NCBI GenBank assembly: GCA_021813835.1
Contig: JAKAJJ010000007.1
Span: forward strand, 1 to 15,190
Direction of reading: 5' to 3'
Source: a bacterium
GTDB taxonomy: Bacteria > Patescibacteriota > Minisyncoccia > Phycocordibacterales > Phycocordibacteraceae
Length of the DNA: 15,190 nucleotides
A model generated the notes under the pieces. That model did not search any database. It had not been told where the DNA came from and worked only from the letters and a program-made list of their open reading frames with translations. Below, piece by piece: positions 1-5,825 of the stretch. The number at the start of each line of letters is the position of its first letter. Position 1 is the stretch's first letter. The position numbers and the translations under genes were made by a program.

Positions 1-1
1 T

Positions 2-517
2 CCGATCTACGTGCCGCGTGAATTCCCGGGCGTGCGCGATTCCAAGCGGCTTTCCGAGAAGAGGCGCGAAGCGCTCTTCGCCGCGCTTACGGAGCGAGCG
101 AAGCAAGGCGACATACGCTTCGTCGTCGCGTTCGGGAGCGCTTCCGCCATAGACCGAGAGGGGATAGCGGCCGTCGTGCGCCGCGCGGTCGCGCGCTCCG
201 TGAGCGCGCTTGCGCCCGACGCCGCCCTGGTGAAGGTGTACCTCGACGGCGCGCTCCGCGCGCCCGAAGAGTACGCGCAGACGACCATCGTGAGCGGCGA
301 CAAGCTCGTCCCGCTCATCTCGCTCGCCTCCATCGCAGCGAAAGTGACGCGCGACCGGAAAATGGCAAAGCTCGCCGCGCGGCATCCGCAGTACCGTTTC
401 GAGACGCACAAGGGGTACGGCACGAAGGCGCACTATGTGGCACTCAGGGCATACGGCCCGTGCGCTATCCACCGCCGGTCGTTCCTGCATCTTGATTTCG
501 CCCGGAAACGGAGGTAA
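2..517 (+). CDS. rnhB: Ribonuclease HII, 5' end cut by the window
   Basis: RNase HII cleaves the RNA strand of RNA-DNA hybrids and removes ribonucleotides misincorporated in DNA. The reading frame is open from base 2 and starts mid-protein, just before the family block GVRDSKRLSEKRRE. The N-terminal GxDEAGRG motif, with the first two catalytic acidic residues, lies upstream of the window. Visible family blocks in order are VYLDGAL (third catalytic Asp), TTIVSGDKLVPLISLASIAAKVTRDR (fourth catalytic Asp in the TRD step), HKGYGTKAHYVALRAYGP and the C-terminal IHRRSF. The protein ends in a basic tail, ARKRR, with stop TAA at 515-517. No truncation is visible at the 3' side. The next gene follows after a 60-nt gap that holds a hairpin. 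Confidence 0.95.
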   Translation, partial: PIYVPREFPGVRDSKRLSEKRREALFAALTERAKQGDIRFVVAFGSASAIDREGIAAVVRRAVARSVSALAPDAALVKVYLDGALRAPEEYAQTTIVSGDKLVPLISLASIAAKVTRDRKMAKLAARHPQYRFETHKGYGTKAHYVALRAYGPCAIHRRSFLHLDFARKRR

Positions 518-528
518 AACAAGCACTT

Positions 529-552
529 GTTCGAACAATTCCGTGTTCGAAC
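529..552 (+). promoter_or_regulatory. GTTCGAAC inverted-repeat hairpin between rnhB and the 578 gene
   Basis: GTTCGAACA (529-537) and TGTTCGAAC (544-552) form a perfect 9-bp inverted repeat with the 6-nt spacer ATTCCG. Each arm also contains the self-palindrome GTTCGAAC, the two centred 16 bp apart. The first belongs to the longer palindrome TTGTTCGAACAA (527-538). It could be an RNA hairpin (terminator-like, but followed only by TGCTCTTTC) or a paired operator for a dimeric repressor. It ends 12 nt before the Shine-Dalgarno of the next gene. Which role applies cannot be settled from sequence. Confidence 0.55.
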
Positions 553-564
553 TGCTCTTTCGTT

Positions 565-571
565 AAGGAGG
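565..571 (+). promoter_or_regulatory. Strong Shine-Dalgarno AAGGAGG
   Basis: AAGGAGG lies 6 nt before the ATG at 578 and decides the start of the cysteine-rich gene. Most other genes in this window have no comparable site. Confidence 0.85.
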
Positions 572-577
572 AAAAAG

Positions 578-1069
578 ATGCACCAGGAGACCGACGTTCC
601 GGGTCCGCTCGGGACGCTCAAGACAGACAGGGAAAATTTGCTCAAGCACGGCTTCGATTCGTGCGTGCGCGGGAAGGTCCCCTGCGTTCTCGCGGGCGGA
701 ATTTACCCCGCGCGTACCAAGGAGGAGGCGGTTCTCTGCTGCGGGGGCCAGGAGCGCCAAGTCCTGGCCGACCAGACCATCGGGTGTTCGCTGTGGCGAA
801 GCGCGCGGAAAACGGGCGAAGAAGCCAAGAGGATGCTCGAAATCATCTCGGTCGGCGGGCGGCAAGACGACTGGGGGAACTATTCCCTGTGCCCGTACTG
901 CTGGCACGAAGGGAAGCCCTCGTGCAAGAACGTGAAATACGGGTTTTGCCATGGGTACGACCCGCGCAGCAAGCTTTCGAGCGGCGAACTTGAGGACCAG
1001 ATCCGCAAACACCTCGGTGCTTCTCCTCGGTCGGGAGAAAACGGATCGAACGATCAAATGGCCGCATAG
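578..1069 (+). CDS. Cysteine-rich orphan protein, possible zinc binder (163 aa)
   Basis: I do not recognise this family. ATG 578 is chosen because AAGGAGG sits 6 nt upstream; a TTG at 527 in the same frame has no such support and falls in the inverted repeat. The protein has nine cysteines: C29, C36, C54-C55, C70, then a CPYC pair (C105, C108) followed by C116 and C124 in a context with His110 and His125. The last group resembles a treble-clef or zinc-ribbon-like site, but the spacing matches no family I can name. No signal peptide or membrane segment is visible. The C-terminus is polar and probably disordered. A strong terminator follows at 1081-1110, so the gene looks like a single transcription unit. 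A metal-binding or redox role is inference only. Confidence 0.75.
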   Translation: MHQETDVPGPLGTLKTDRENLLKHGFDSCVRGKVPCVLAGGIYPARTKEEAVLCCGGQERQVLADQTIGCSLWRSARKTGEEAKRMLEIISVGGRQDDWGNYSLCPYCWHEGKPSCKNVKYGFCHGYDPRSKLSSGELEDQIRKHLGASPRSGENGSNDQMAA

Positions 1070-1080
1070 TCCTCTCTGTA

Positions 1081-1110
1081 AACGCCGCCTCGGGGCGGCG
1101 TTTTGCTTTT
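1081..1110 (+). terminator. Rho-independent terminator after the cysteine-rich gene
   Basis: AACGCCGCC and GGCGGCGTT form a 9-bp GC-rich stem around a 4-nt loop, followed directly by TTTTGCTTTT. The shape is classic for an intrinsic terminator and lies 11 nt after the stop codon. Confidence 0.85.
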
Positions 1111-1121
1111 GCCGCGCGTCG

Positions 1122-1130
1122 TGATAAGGT
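1122..1130 (+). promoter_or_regulatory. Extended -10 promoter for rpmF
   Basis: TGATAAGGT fits TGnTANNNT. The hexamer TAAGGT (1125-1130) ends 7 nt before ATG 1138, so the transcript would be leaderless or have about one leader base. AAGG within it could alternatively be read as a weak Shine-Dalgarno. Confidence 0.5.
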
Positions 1131-1137
1131 GGCTCCT

Positions 1138-1491
1138 ATGTCAATCCGCATGCGCCATACCAGGGGCCACACCGGCAATCGCCGGTCGCACCACGCGCTC
1201 AAAGGCATCCGCGCCGTCAAGAACGAGGCGGGCGCGCTCGCGCTTCCGCACCGCCTCGACGAGGCGACGGGAACGTACCGCGGCAAGCAGATCTTCACGC
1301 CGAAGGCGAAGCGGGAACGCGCGCCGAAAGCGAAGGGCCCCTCGGCGGAACCCGCGCTCCCGCACGCGCACGAACACGCGCATGCGGAACATACGAACGC
1401 CGAAGTGAAAAGCTCGAAGGGCATTTTCGGAAAAATAACGAGAGGCATCCGCCCGAAGGCGCGCAGCGGGATGGGCGGTCAGGCATCCTAA
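1138..1491 (+). CDS. rpmF: 50S ribosomal protein bL32, zinc-free, with basic/His-rich C-terminal extension
   Basis: bL32 is a small component of the large ribosomal subunit. Residues 1-22 (MSIRMRHTRGHTGNRRSHHA onward) match the basic N-terminus of Parcubacteria-type bL32. The block LPHRLDEATGTYRGKQIF corresponds to the LPHRVCPxCGxYKGRxV region, but neither cysteine pair is present, so this is a zinc-independent form. The protein is 117 aa, roughly twice the usual 55-65. The extra C-terminal half is basic and Ala/Pro-rich with a histidine run (HAHEHAHAEH, about residues 81-90) and a Gly/Arg-rich end. ATG 1138 is chosen over in-frame GTG 1129 because of the -10 position. The gene has its own promoter and a strong terminator, so it is probably monocistronic. 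Confidence 0.88.
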   Translation: MSIRMRHTRGHTGNRRSHHALKGIRAVKNEAGALALPHRLDEATGTYRGKQIFTPKAKRERAPKAKGPSAEPALPHAHEHAHAEHTNAEVKSSKGIFGKITRGIRPKARSGMGGQAS

Positions 1492-1510
1492 AATTTCGGA
1501 ATCCACACGC

Positions 1511-1547
1511 GGCGCGGCCGCGCATCTCGCGCGGCCGCGCCTTCTGC
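1511..1547 (+). terminator. Terminator after rpmF, 13-bp perfect GC stem
   Basis: GGCGCGGCCGCGC (1511-1523) and its exact reverse complement (1529-1541) form a 13-bp stem with a 5-nt loop ATCTC, followed by TTCTGCT. The T tract is short but the stem is very stable. The same GGCGCGGCCGCGCC core recurs after rpsP at 9518-9531. Confidence 0.75.
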
Positions 1548-1553
1548 TATACT
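1546..1553 (+). promoter_or_regulatory. Extended -10 TGCTATACT facing the structured pre-nusB region
   Basis: TG at 1546, C, then TATACT (1548-1553) is one of the best extended -10 matches in the window. There is no clear -35. Transcription would start near 1560 and run through the inverted-repeat region 1572-1892 into nusB, giving a 5' leader of about 330 nt, or it could serve a separate small RNA. The TG is shared with the end of the rpmF terminator. Confidence 0.5.
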
Positions 1554-1587
1554 GGGCGCGTACAGATCTTTCCATGCCCGACACACT

Positions 1588-1700
1588 ACAAGGCATAATT
1601 AATTTGCGAGTCGCACGATTGTGCACTTGCGGAGGTGTACTTGAGGATCGGACATTTGGTGAATCGGCTGCAATTCGTGGAATGAATTGCGATGCCTTGT
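1588..1700 (+). repeat. First folded domain, closed by ACAAGGCAT / ATGCCTTGT
   Basis: ACAAGGCAT (1588-1596) pairs perfectly with ATGCCTTGT (1692-1700). Two good internal hairpins are visible. One is GCGAGTcGCAC (1606-1616) with GTGCACTTGC (1621-1630), giving 10 bp with one bulged C, one G-U pair and loop GATT. The other is GCAATTC (1670-1676) with GAATTGC (1684-1690), giving 7 bp with loop GTGGAAT. The segment between them has only a weak G-U-rich pairing. Confidence 0.55.
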
Positions 1701-1876
1701 TAGAACCGGTCTCAAAAATAACCTTTGGAAATGCGTGGCCGCTACGAACCGGATTTTTCGGCTCCGAACCGCAACGGCTCGCCTTCAGCGTATCTCGATA
1801 CGTTTCAGTCTGCGCCGGCGATTCTCGCTCGAAAAATCCGGCTCTCGCTCGGCCATTATTTTTGAGACCGGTTCTA
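1701..1876 (+). repeat. Second folded domain, 176-nt hairpin with 21-bp perfect terminal inverted repeat
   Basis: Bases 1701-1721, beginning TAGAACCGGTCTC, are the exact reverse complement of 1856-1876. The helix continues with TGGCCG (1736-1741)/CGGCCA (1850-1855) after a 14-nt one-sided bulge. It then has a 12-bp perfect pair, CCGGATTTTTCG (1749-1760)/CGAAAAATCCGG (1830-1841), and an apical hairpin CGTAT-CTCG-ATACG (1789-1802). The motif GAACCGG recurs along it. A perfect 21-bp terminal repeat is more typical of a palindromic mobile element than of a slowly evolving RNA. Confidence 0.65.
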
Positions 1877-1880
1877 GTGT
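1875..1880 (+). promoter_or_regulatory. Possible -10 TAGTGT for nusB
   Basis: TAGTGT ends 8 nt before ATG 1889, the same spacing as the other leaderless-type promoters here. It lies in the right arm of the inverted-repeat region and lacks the TGn extension, so it is weaker than TGCTATACT at 1546. Confidence 0.35.
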
Positions 1881-1888
1881 GACGGGCC

Positions 1889-2782
1889 ATGGCGAACCGG
1901 CACTTAGCGCGTTCTATCGTCCTGCAAACGCTCTTCGAGTGGGATACGGCGCACGCGTCCGAGGAAGACGCCGCCGGCATCCTCGCGCGCAATGCGGGGG
2001 AATTCGGCGGCGGCGACACCGACCGGGCGTTTATGGAAGCGCTCCTCGCCGGCGTCCTCGCGAAGAGGGAAGACCTCGACCTCGTCATCGGAAAAGCCGC
2101 ACCGGACTGGCCGGTGGAGCGCATCGCGCCGGTTGACCGCAATATCCTGCGCCTCGGCCTCTACGAACTCCTCTTCGCCGACCGCGCGCAGGTGCCGGCG
2201 AAGGTGGCCATCAACGAGGCGATCGAGCTCGCGAAGACGTTCGGCGGGGAATCCTCCGGCCGGTTCATCAACGGCGTCCTCGGCGCCGTCTACAAGGAGC
2301 TCGGCGAGCCCGGCAAGGACGAGCAGGGAAAGAAGAAAGTGAAGCGCGAGGAACTGCCGCTCGAGAAGATGGGCGGCGCCATCGTCTACGCCAAGCACGA
2401 CGGGCAATACTACCTCGCGCTCGTGCACGACGTGTTCGGCCACTGGACCCTTTCCAAGGGGCACATCGAAGCGGACCCGTCGCCCGAGGCGGGCGTCGCG
2501 CGCGTCATCAGAGAAGAGCTCGGCCTGACGGCGAAGGTGGAGGAGCAGGTCGGCGAGAACGAGTACGTCGCTTCGCACCCCGAAAAGGGAAAGGTCAGGA
2601 AGCACGTCTGGTTTTTCCTCGCGTCGTCGGAATTCGAACCGCTCGCGCTCAAGAAAAGCGGGGGACTCGACGACGCGAAATGGTTCCGCCTCCAGGACAT
2701 CATCGACCTCAATTTCTACGACGATATGCTGCCCATCGTGACGGCGGCGGTGCAGAAGCTCCTCGACCTTTCGAGCCGATAG
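1889..2782 (+). CDS. nusB: NusB antitermination domain fused to a Nudix-like domain
   Basis: Residues 1 to about 138 are NusB, the RNA-binding helical partner of NusE/S10 in transcription antitermination. Visible blocks are ANRHLARSIVLQTLFEWD at the start, DRNILRLGLYELLF, KVAINEAIELAKTFGGESSGRFINGVLGAV. A charged linker (about 140-160) leads to a Nudix fold, residues 160-297, starting GGAIVYAKHDGQYYLALV. The Nudix box is KGHIEADPSPEAGVARVIRE followed by ELGL. G191, R205, E209, E210 and G212 are kept, but the usual Glu at 197 is Pro and the usual Glu of the RE step is Val206. Pyrophosphohydrolase activity is therefore doubtful, and a ligand-sensing or structural role is possible. NusB is usually about 140 aa, so the protein is double length. 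The start follows NusB homology. The ATG lies in an inverted-repeat arm. Confidence 0.9.
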   Translation: MANRHLARSIVLQTLFEWDTAHASEEDAAGILARNAGEFGGGDTDRAFMEALLAGVLAKREDLDLVIGKAAPDWPVERIAPVDRNILRLGLYELLFADRAQVPAKVAINEAIELAKTFGGESSGRFINGVLGAVYKELGEPGKDEQGKKKVKREELPLEKMGGAIVYAKHDGQYYLALVHDVFGHWTLSKGHIEADPSPEAGVARVIREELGLTAKVEEQVGENEYVASHPEKGKVRKHVWFFLASSEFEPLALKKSGGLDDAKWFRLQDIIDLNFYDDMLPIVTAAVQKLLDLSSR

Positions 2783-2796
2783 CCGCCTTGCGTCCG

Positions 2797-2834
2797 GCGC
2801 GATTTCGGAACCGCGCGATCTCCTTTATTTCTTT
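2797..2834 (+). terminator. Possible terminator after nusB
   Basis: GCGCG (2797-2801) and CGCGC (2812-2816) can pair around TTTCGGAA, which can close further on a UCGG loop. A T-rich run, CTCCTTTATTTCTTT, follows. The stem is short and interrupted, so this is tentative. Confidence 0.35.
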
Positions 2835-2851
2835 GCCGTACGCTGTAGACT

Positions 2852-3562
2852 ATGAGCCATACGCCGCCCTCTATGCCCGATTTCGCCCAGCTCGCCTCCG
2901 CTCTCGGCATCGCGTTTGCCGATCCCGCGCTCCTCGCCGAAGCGCTCACGCACCGCTCGTACCTGAACGAGCACCGCGAATACGCGGGTAGCCACAACGA
3001 GCGGCTCGAGTTTCTCGGCGATGCGGTTCTCGAGCTCGCCGTCACCGATTTCCTCTTCGGGAAGTTCCCCGAAAAGCCCGAGGGCGAGCTGACCGCCTAC
3101 CGCGCCGCGCTCGTGAATACCGTTTCGCTGTCCGAGACCGCGCAAGCGCTCGGCATGAACGACTACCTCCTGCTCTCGAAAGGCGAAGCGCGCGACACCG
3201 GCCGCGCGCGCGACGTCATCCTCGCGGACGCGCTCGAGGCCGTCATCGGCGCCGTCTACCTCGATCAGGGGTACGCGCCGGCCGAAGCGTTCATCGCGCG
3301 CGCGCTGTACGGGAAAATCGACGGCATCATCGCCCAGCGCGCCTACCAAGACGCGAAGAGCCGGTTCCAGGAGCTCGTGCAGGAGAAGCGCGGCATCACG
3401 CCCGCATACGAAACGCTCTCCGAAGCCGGGCCCGCCCACGACAAGCGCTTCACCGTCGGGGTCTTCATCGGGGAGGAAGAAATCGCGCGCGGAGACGGGA
3501 AGAGCAAGCAGGAGGCGGAGCAGGCGGCGGCACAGGCGGGGCTCGCCGCGCTCCGCTGGTAA
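2852..3562 (+). CDS. rnc: Ribonuclease III
   Basis: RNase III cuts double-stranded RNA in rRNA maturation and mRNA turnover. At 236 aa it is normal length. The N-terminal nuclease domain (about 10-150) has the signature NERLEFLGDAVLE (residues 49-61), preceded by ALTHRSYLNE, and the second acidic site in ILADALEAVIGAVYLDQGY. The C-terminal double-stranded RNA-binding domain (about 162-235) shows DAKSRFQELVQEK and the GKSKQEAEQAAAQAGLAAL helix. ATG 2852 gives a full N-terminus. Met8 (2873) is an alternative because a TAGACT hexamer directly abuts the first ATG. A weaker TACGCT (2839-2844) ends 7 nt before ATG 2852 and would suit the leaderless pattern. The neighbouring smc is a frequent partner of rnc across bacteria. 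Confidence 0.97.
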   Translation: MSHTPPSMPDFAQLASALGIAFADPALLAEALTHRSYLNEHREYAGSHNERLEFLGDAVLELAVTDFLFGKFPEKPEGELTAYRAALVNTVSLSETAQALGMNDYLLLSKGEARDTGRARDVILADALEAVIGAVYLDQGYAPAEAFIARALYGKIDGIIAQRAYQDAKSRFQELVQEKRGITPAYETLSEAGPAHDKRFTVGVFIGEEEIARGDGKSKQEAEQAAAQAGLAALRW

Positions 3563-3579
3563 AAGAGGAACAGGTTCCT

Positions 3580-3588
3580 TGCTACAAT
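3580..3588 (+). promoter_or_regulatory. Extended -10 promoter for smc
   Basis: TGCTACAAT (TGn plus TACAAT 3583-3588) ends 8 nt before ATG 3597. No Shine-Dalgarno is present in the gap. A leaderless or 1-2-nt-leader transcript is implied. Confidence 0.6.
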
Positions 3589-3596
3589 GCTGAGCA

Positions 3597-5801
3597 ATGC
3601 TGAAGCGCCTTGAGATCTCGGGGTTCAAGTCGTTCGCCAAGAAGACCGTCTTGGATTTCTCGAACGCGACGACCGCCATCGTCGGGCCGAACGGCTCGGG
3701 GAAATCGAACGTGGCCGAAGCGTTCCGCTTCGCGCTCGGCGAACAGTCGATGAAGAGCATGCGCGGCAAGCGCGCCGAGGACCTCATCTGGGGCGGCTCG
3801 CACGCGGTGCCGCGCGCGAGCCGCGCCGCCGTCGCCGTCGTATTCGACAACGCCCGGCGCCTCTTCAATCTCGACTTCGACGAGGTCGCCATCGAGCGCG
3901 CCGTCTTCCGCGACGGCACGAGCGAGTATTCCGTCAACGGCTCGCGCGTCCGCCTGCGCGACGTCAGCGAGCTCCTCGCCGGCGCGAACATCGGGCAGAC
4001 ATCGCACCACATCATTTCGCAGGGCGAGGCGGACCGTATCCTGCTTGCCAATCCGCGGGAACGCCGCGCAATGCTCGAAGACGCGCTCGGCCTCAAGCTC
4101 TACGAGTTCAAGAAACAGGAGGCGTCGCGCAAGCTCCTGAAGACGGAAGAGAACATCGCCCAGGTGAATTCGCTGCGGCGCGAGCTCGCGCCGCACCTGC
4201 GCTTCCTCGAGAGGCAGGTGGAGAAGCTCGAGCGCGCCGACCTTTTGCGGCGTGAATTCACCGGTCTCGCGCAGACCTATTTCTCCATCGAGGACGCTTA
4301 CCTTGCCGCGGAGAAGAAAGCCGCCGCGAAGGAGAAACAGGGCGCCGGAGAACGTCTCGCCGCGGCGAGCGCGGAACTCGCGCGCGTCGCCGACCCCGCG
4401 ACGGCGGACGAGGAAACGATGAAGCGCGCCGAAACGCTCCGCGACGCCGAGCGCGATGCCGCGCGCTTCGGAAGCGAGCGCGCCGCGCTCTCGCGCGAGA
4501 TGGGCCGCGTCGAGGGCGCGCTCGCGGAAGTGAAGCGCCGCGCGACGGCGGTGGCGAAGGAGCCGTACGCGAAAGTGCCGCGCGAAGAGCTCGAGACACT
4601 CCGCGACGAAATCGAGAAGCAGGTCGCGAACGCGGGCGAAGAGCGGGAAGGCCTGCGCGCCGCGCTCGAGGCCATCCGCGCCGCCGTCCGCTCGTTCTTC
4701 TCTCGTCACGGCGCGCCGCGCGACGAGTACCTCTCCGACGAGGACGCCGCCGCGCTCGCGCTCGAGCGCGAGCGCGCCGCGCTCGCCGAGAAATATGCGT
4801 CCGTCTCCGCGTCGCTCGAGAAGGCCGAGAATGCGCGCCTGCGCGCCCGCGAGGCGATGCTCGCGCTCGAGGAGACGGGACGCGAGGTCCGCCGCCGCAT
4901 CCTCGAACTCGCGCAGGCGAAGGCGCGCGAGGAAGCGGACGTCGCGCGGAGCGAGGAGCGCGAGCGGGAGCTCGCGCTCCTCGCCGAAGCGCTCGAGCGC
5001 GCGAAGGCCGAAGCGCTCGCGCTTGCGGGAACGGCGGCGCTGTCCTACGAGCCGCTCGCCGCGGCGAGCGCGGAAGACCGGCGCGTGCAGGAGGAGCGCA
5101 AACGGACGCTCGAGCGCGCCGCCATCCGCCTCGAGGAGGCCGGCGGGACGGGAGACGACATCCGCCGGGAGCACAAAGAAGTGTCCCTTCGCGAGGCGTT
5201 CCTCGCGAAGGAACTCGACGACCTCGCGAAGTCCGCTGCAGGCCTCTCCGCGCTCGTCGCCGACCTCGACGCGGAGCTTGCCAAGCATTTCGCCGAGGGG
5301 CTGGCGAGCGTAAATACCTCGTTCGGCGAGTACTTCGCGCTTATGTTCGGCGGCGGCGGCGCGCGCCTCGTCCTCGAGGAGCCCGAAGCGCCGGATGCCG
5401 AAGTCCCCGAAGCCGCGGAGGAGGGCGCACCGGAAAAGGACGAGCGTCCGGGCATCGAGATCGCCGTGAACCTGCCGAAGAAGAAGATACGCTCCCTGAT
5501 GCAGCTCTCGGGCGGCGAGCGCGCGCTCACCTCGATCGCGCTCATCTTCGCGATGAGCCAGGTGAACCCGCCGCCCTTTTTGATACTCGACGAGACCGAC
5601 GCGGCCTTGGATGAAGCGAACAGCCGCCGCTACGGCGATATGATCGAGAACCTCGCGAAGAAGTCCCAGCTTATCGTCATCACCCACAACCGCGAGACGA
5701 TGAGCCACGCCGGCACCCTCTACGGCGTCACGATGGGCGGCGACGGCGTCTCGAAACTCCTCTCCGTCAAATTCGACGAAGCCGTGGCGGTTGCAAAATA
5801 A
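3597..5801 (+). CDS. smc: Short SMC-type chromosome segregation ATPase without a recognisable hinge
   Basis: SMC proteins organise and segregate the chromosome as ABC-type ATPases with long coiled-coil arms. The N-terminal head starts MLKRLEISGFKSFAKK and has Walker A GPNGSGKS (30-37), followed by GEADRILLANPRERR (Q-loop/N-lobe region). The C-terminal head has signature LSGGERALTSIALIFAM (from 637) and Walker B FLILDETDAALDEAN (661 on, D665-E666). Between about 165 and 580 lies heptad-like, Ala/Glu/Arg-rich coiled coil. Canonical SMCs are about 1150-1200 aa with a globular hinge of about 150 aa. This one has 734 aa, and the middle of the coil shows only a short non-helical turn (SFFSRHGAPRDEYLSDED, from 366). 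A Pro/Glu-rich insert (APDAEVPEAAEEGAPEKDE) lies in the C-terminal lobe. There is no Rad50 CxxC hook and no cysteine at all. Confidence 0.92.
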   Translation: MLKRLEISGFKSFAKKTVLDFSNATTAIVGPNGSGKSNVAEAFRFALGEQSMKSMRGKRAEDLIWGGSHAVPRASRAAVAVVFDNARRLFNLDFDEVAIERAVFRDGTSEYSVNGSRVRLRDVSELLAGANIGQTSHHIISQGEADRILLANPRERRAMLEDALGLKLYEFKKQEASRKLLKTEENIAQVNSLRRELAPHLRFLERQVEKLERADLLRREFTGLAQTYFSIEDAYLAAEKKAAAKEKQGAGERLAAASAELARVADPATADEETMKRAETLRDAERDAARFGSERAALSREMGRVEGALAEVKRRATAVAKEPYAKVPREELETLRDEIEKQVANAGEEREGLRAALEAIRAAVRSFFSRHGAPRDEYLSDEDAAALALERERAALAEKYASVSASLEKAENARLRAREAMLALEETGREVRRRILELAQAKAREEADVARSEERERELALLAEALERAKAEALALAGTAALSYEPLAAASAEDRRVQEERKRTLERAAIRLEEAGGTGDDIRREHKEVSLREAFLAKELDDLAKSAAGLSALVADLDAELAKHFAEGLASVNTSFGEYFALMFGGGGARLVLEEPEAPDAEVPEAAEEGAPEKDERPGIEIAVNLPKKKIRSLMQLSGGERALTSIALIFAMSQVNPPPFLILDETDAALDEANSRRYGDMIENLAKKSQLIVITHNRETMSHAGTLYGVTMGGDGVSKLLSVKFDEAVAVAK

Positions 5802-5819
5802 GAAAGTATATTTTATACT
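5791..5819 (+). promoter_or_regulatory. Sigma-70-like promoter for the 5826 gene, overlapping the end of smc
   Basis: TTGCAA (5791-5796), a 17-bp spacer and TATACT (5814-5819) make the only full -35/-10 pair I see. The -10 ends 6 nt before ATG 5826, exactly the leaderless distance. The -35 lies in the last codons of smc. AGTATA-TTT-TATACT (5805-5819) is also a small inverted repeat. Confidence 0.65.
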
Positions 5820-5825
5820 CAGAGT

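Larger units (their letters stand above)
1572..1892 (+). other. Nested inverted-repeat region before nusB: structured leader RNA or palindromic insertion element
   Basis: The outer arms are CCATGCCCGACACAC (1572-1586) and GTGTGACGGGCCATGG (1877-1892). They pair over 14 bp with one A/A mismatch and one bulged C. Inside, two abutting domains (1588-1700 and 1701-1876) are each closed by their own perfect inverted repeat. The whole would fold as a three-way junction. The right outer arm contains the nusB ATG at 1889, so in RNA the closing helix would bury the start codon. I see no credible coding content; the open frame from 1574 reads through both arms and resembles no protein. It could be a cis-acting leader, an independent structured RNA, or a MITE-like element. 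Confidence 0.6.

Noticed and set aside
1126..1129. AAGG as a Shine-Dalgarno for rpmF
   Set aside because: It is only 4 nt and falls inside a TGnTANNNT element whose spacing matches the other genes. The promoter reading is preferred, though both cannot be excluded.
1701..1876. 6S RNA
   Set aside because: Length and rod shape fit loosely, but a perfect 21-bp terminal stem, a large one-sided bulge rather than a symmetrical central bubble, and the position before nusB do not support it.
1574..1882. A 102-aa open frame in front of nusB
   Set aside because: It runs through both arms of the nested inverted repeats, has no recognisable motif, and its start lies in the outer repeat arm. Structured non-coding DNA explains it better.
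1554..1888. GGGC at 1554-1557 and 1884-1887 as a target-site duplication around the pre-nusB element
   Set aside because: A 4-bp GC word is expected by chance in this composition, and its positions do not match the inverted-repeat ends.
2846..2851. TAGACT as the rnc -10
   Set aside because: It directly abuts ATG 2852, so transcription would begin inside the gene. It would require starting at Met8 with an about 14-nt leader lacking a Shine-Dalgarno; kept only as an alternative.
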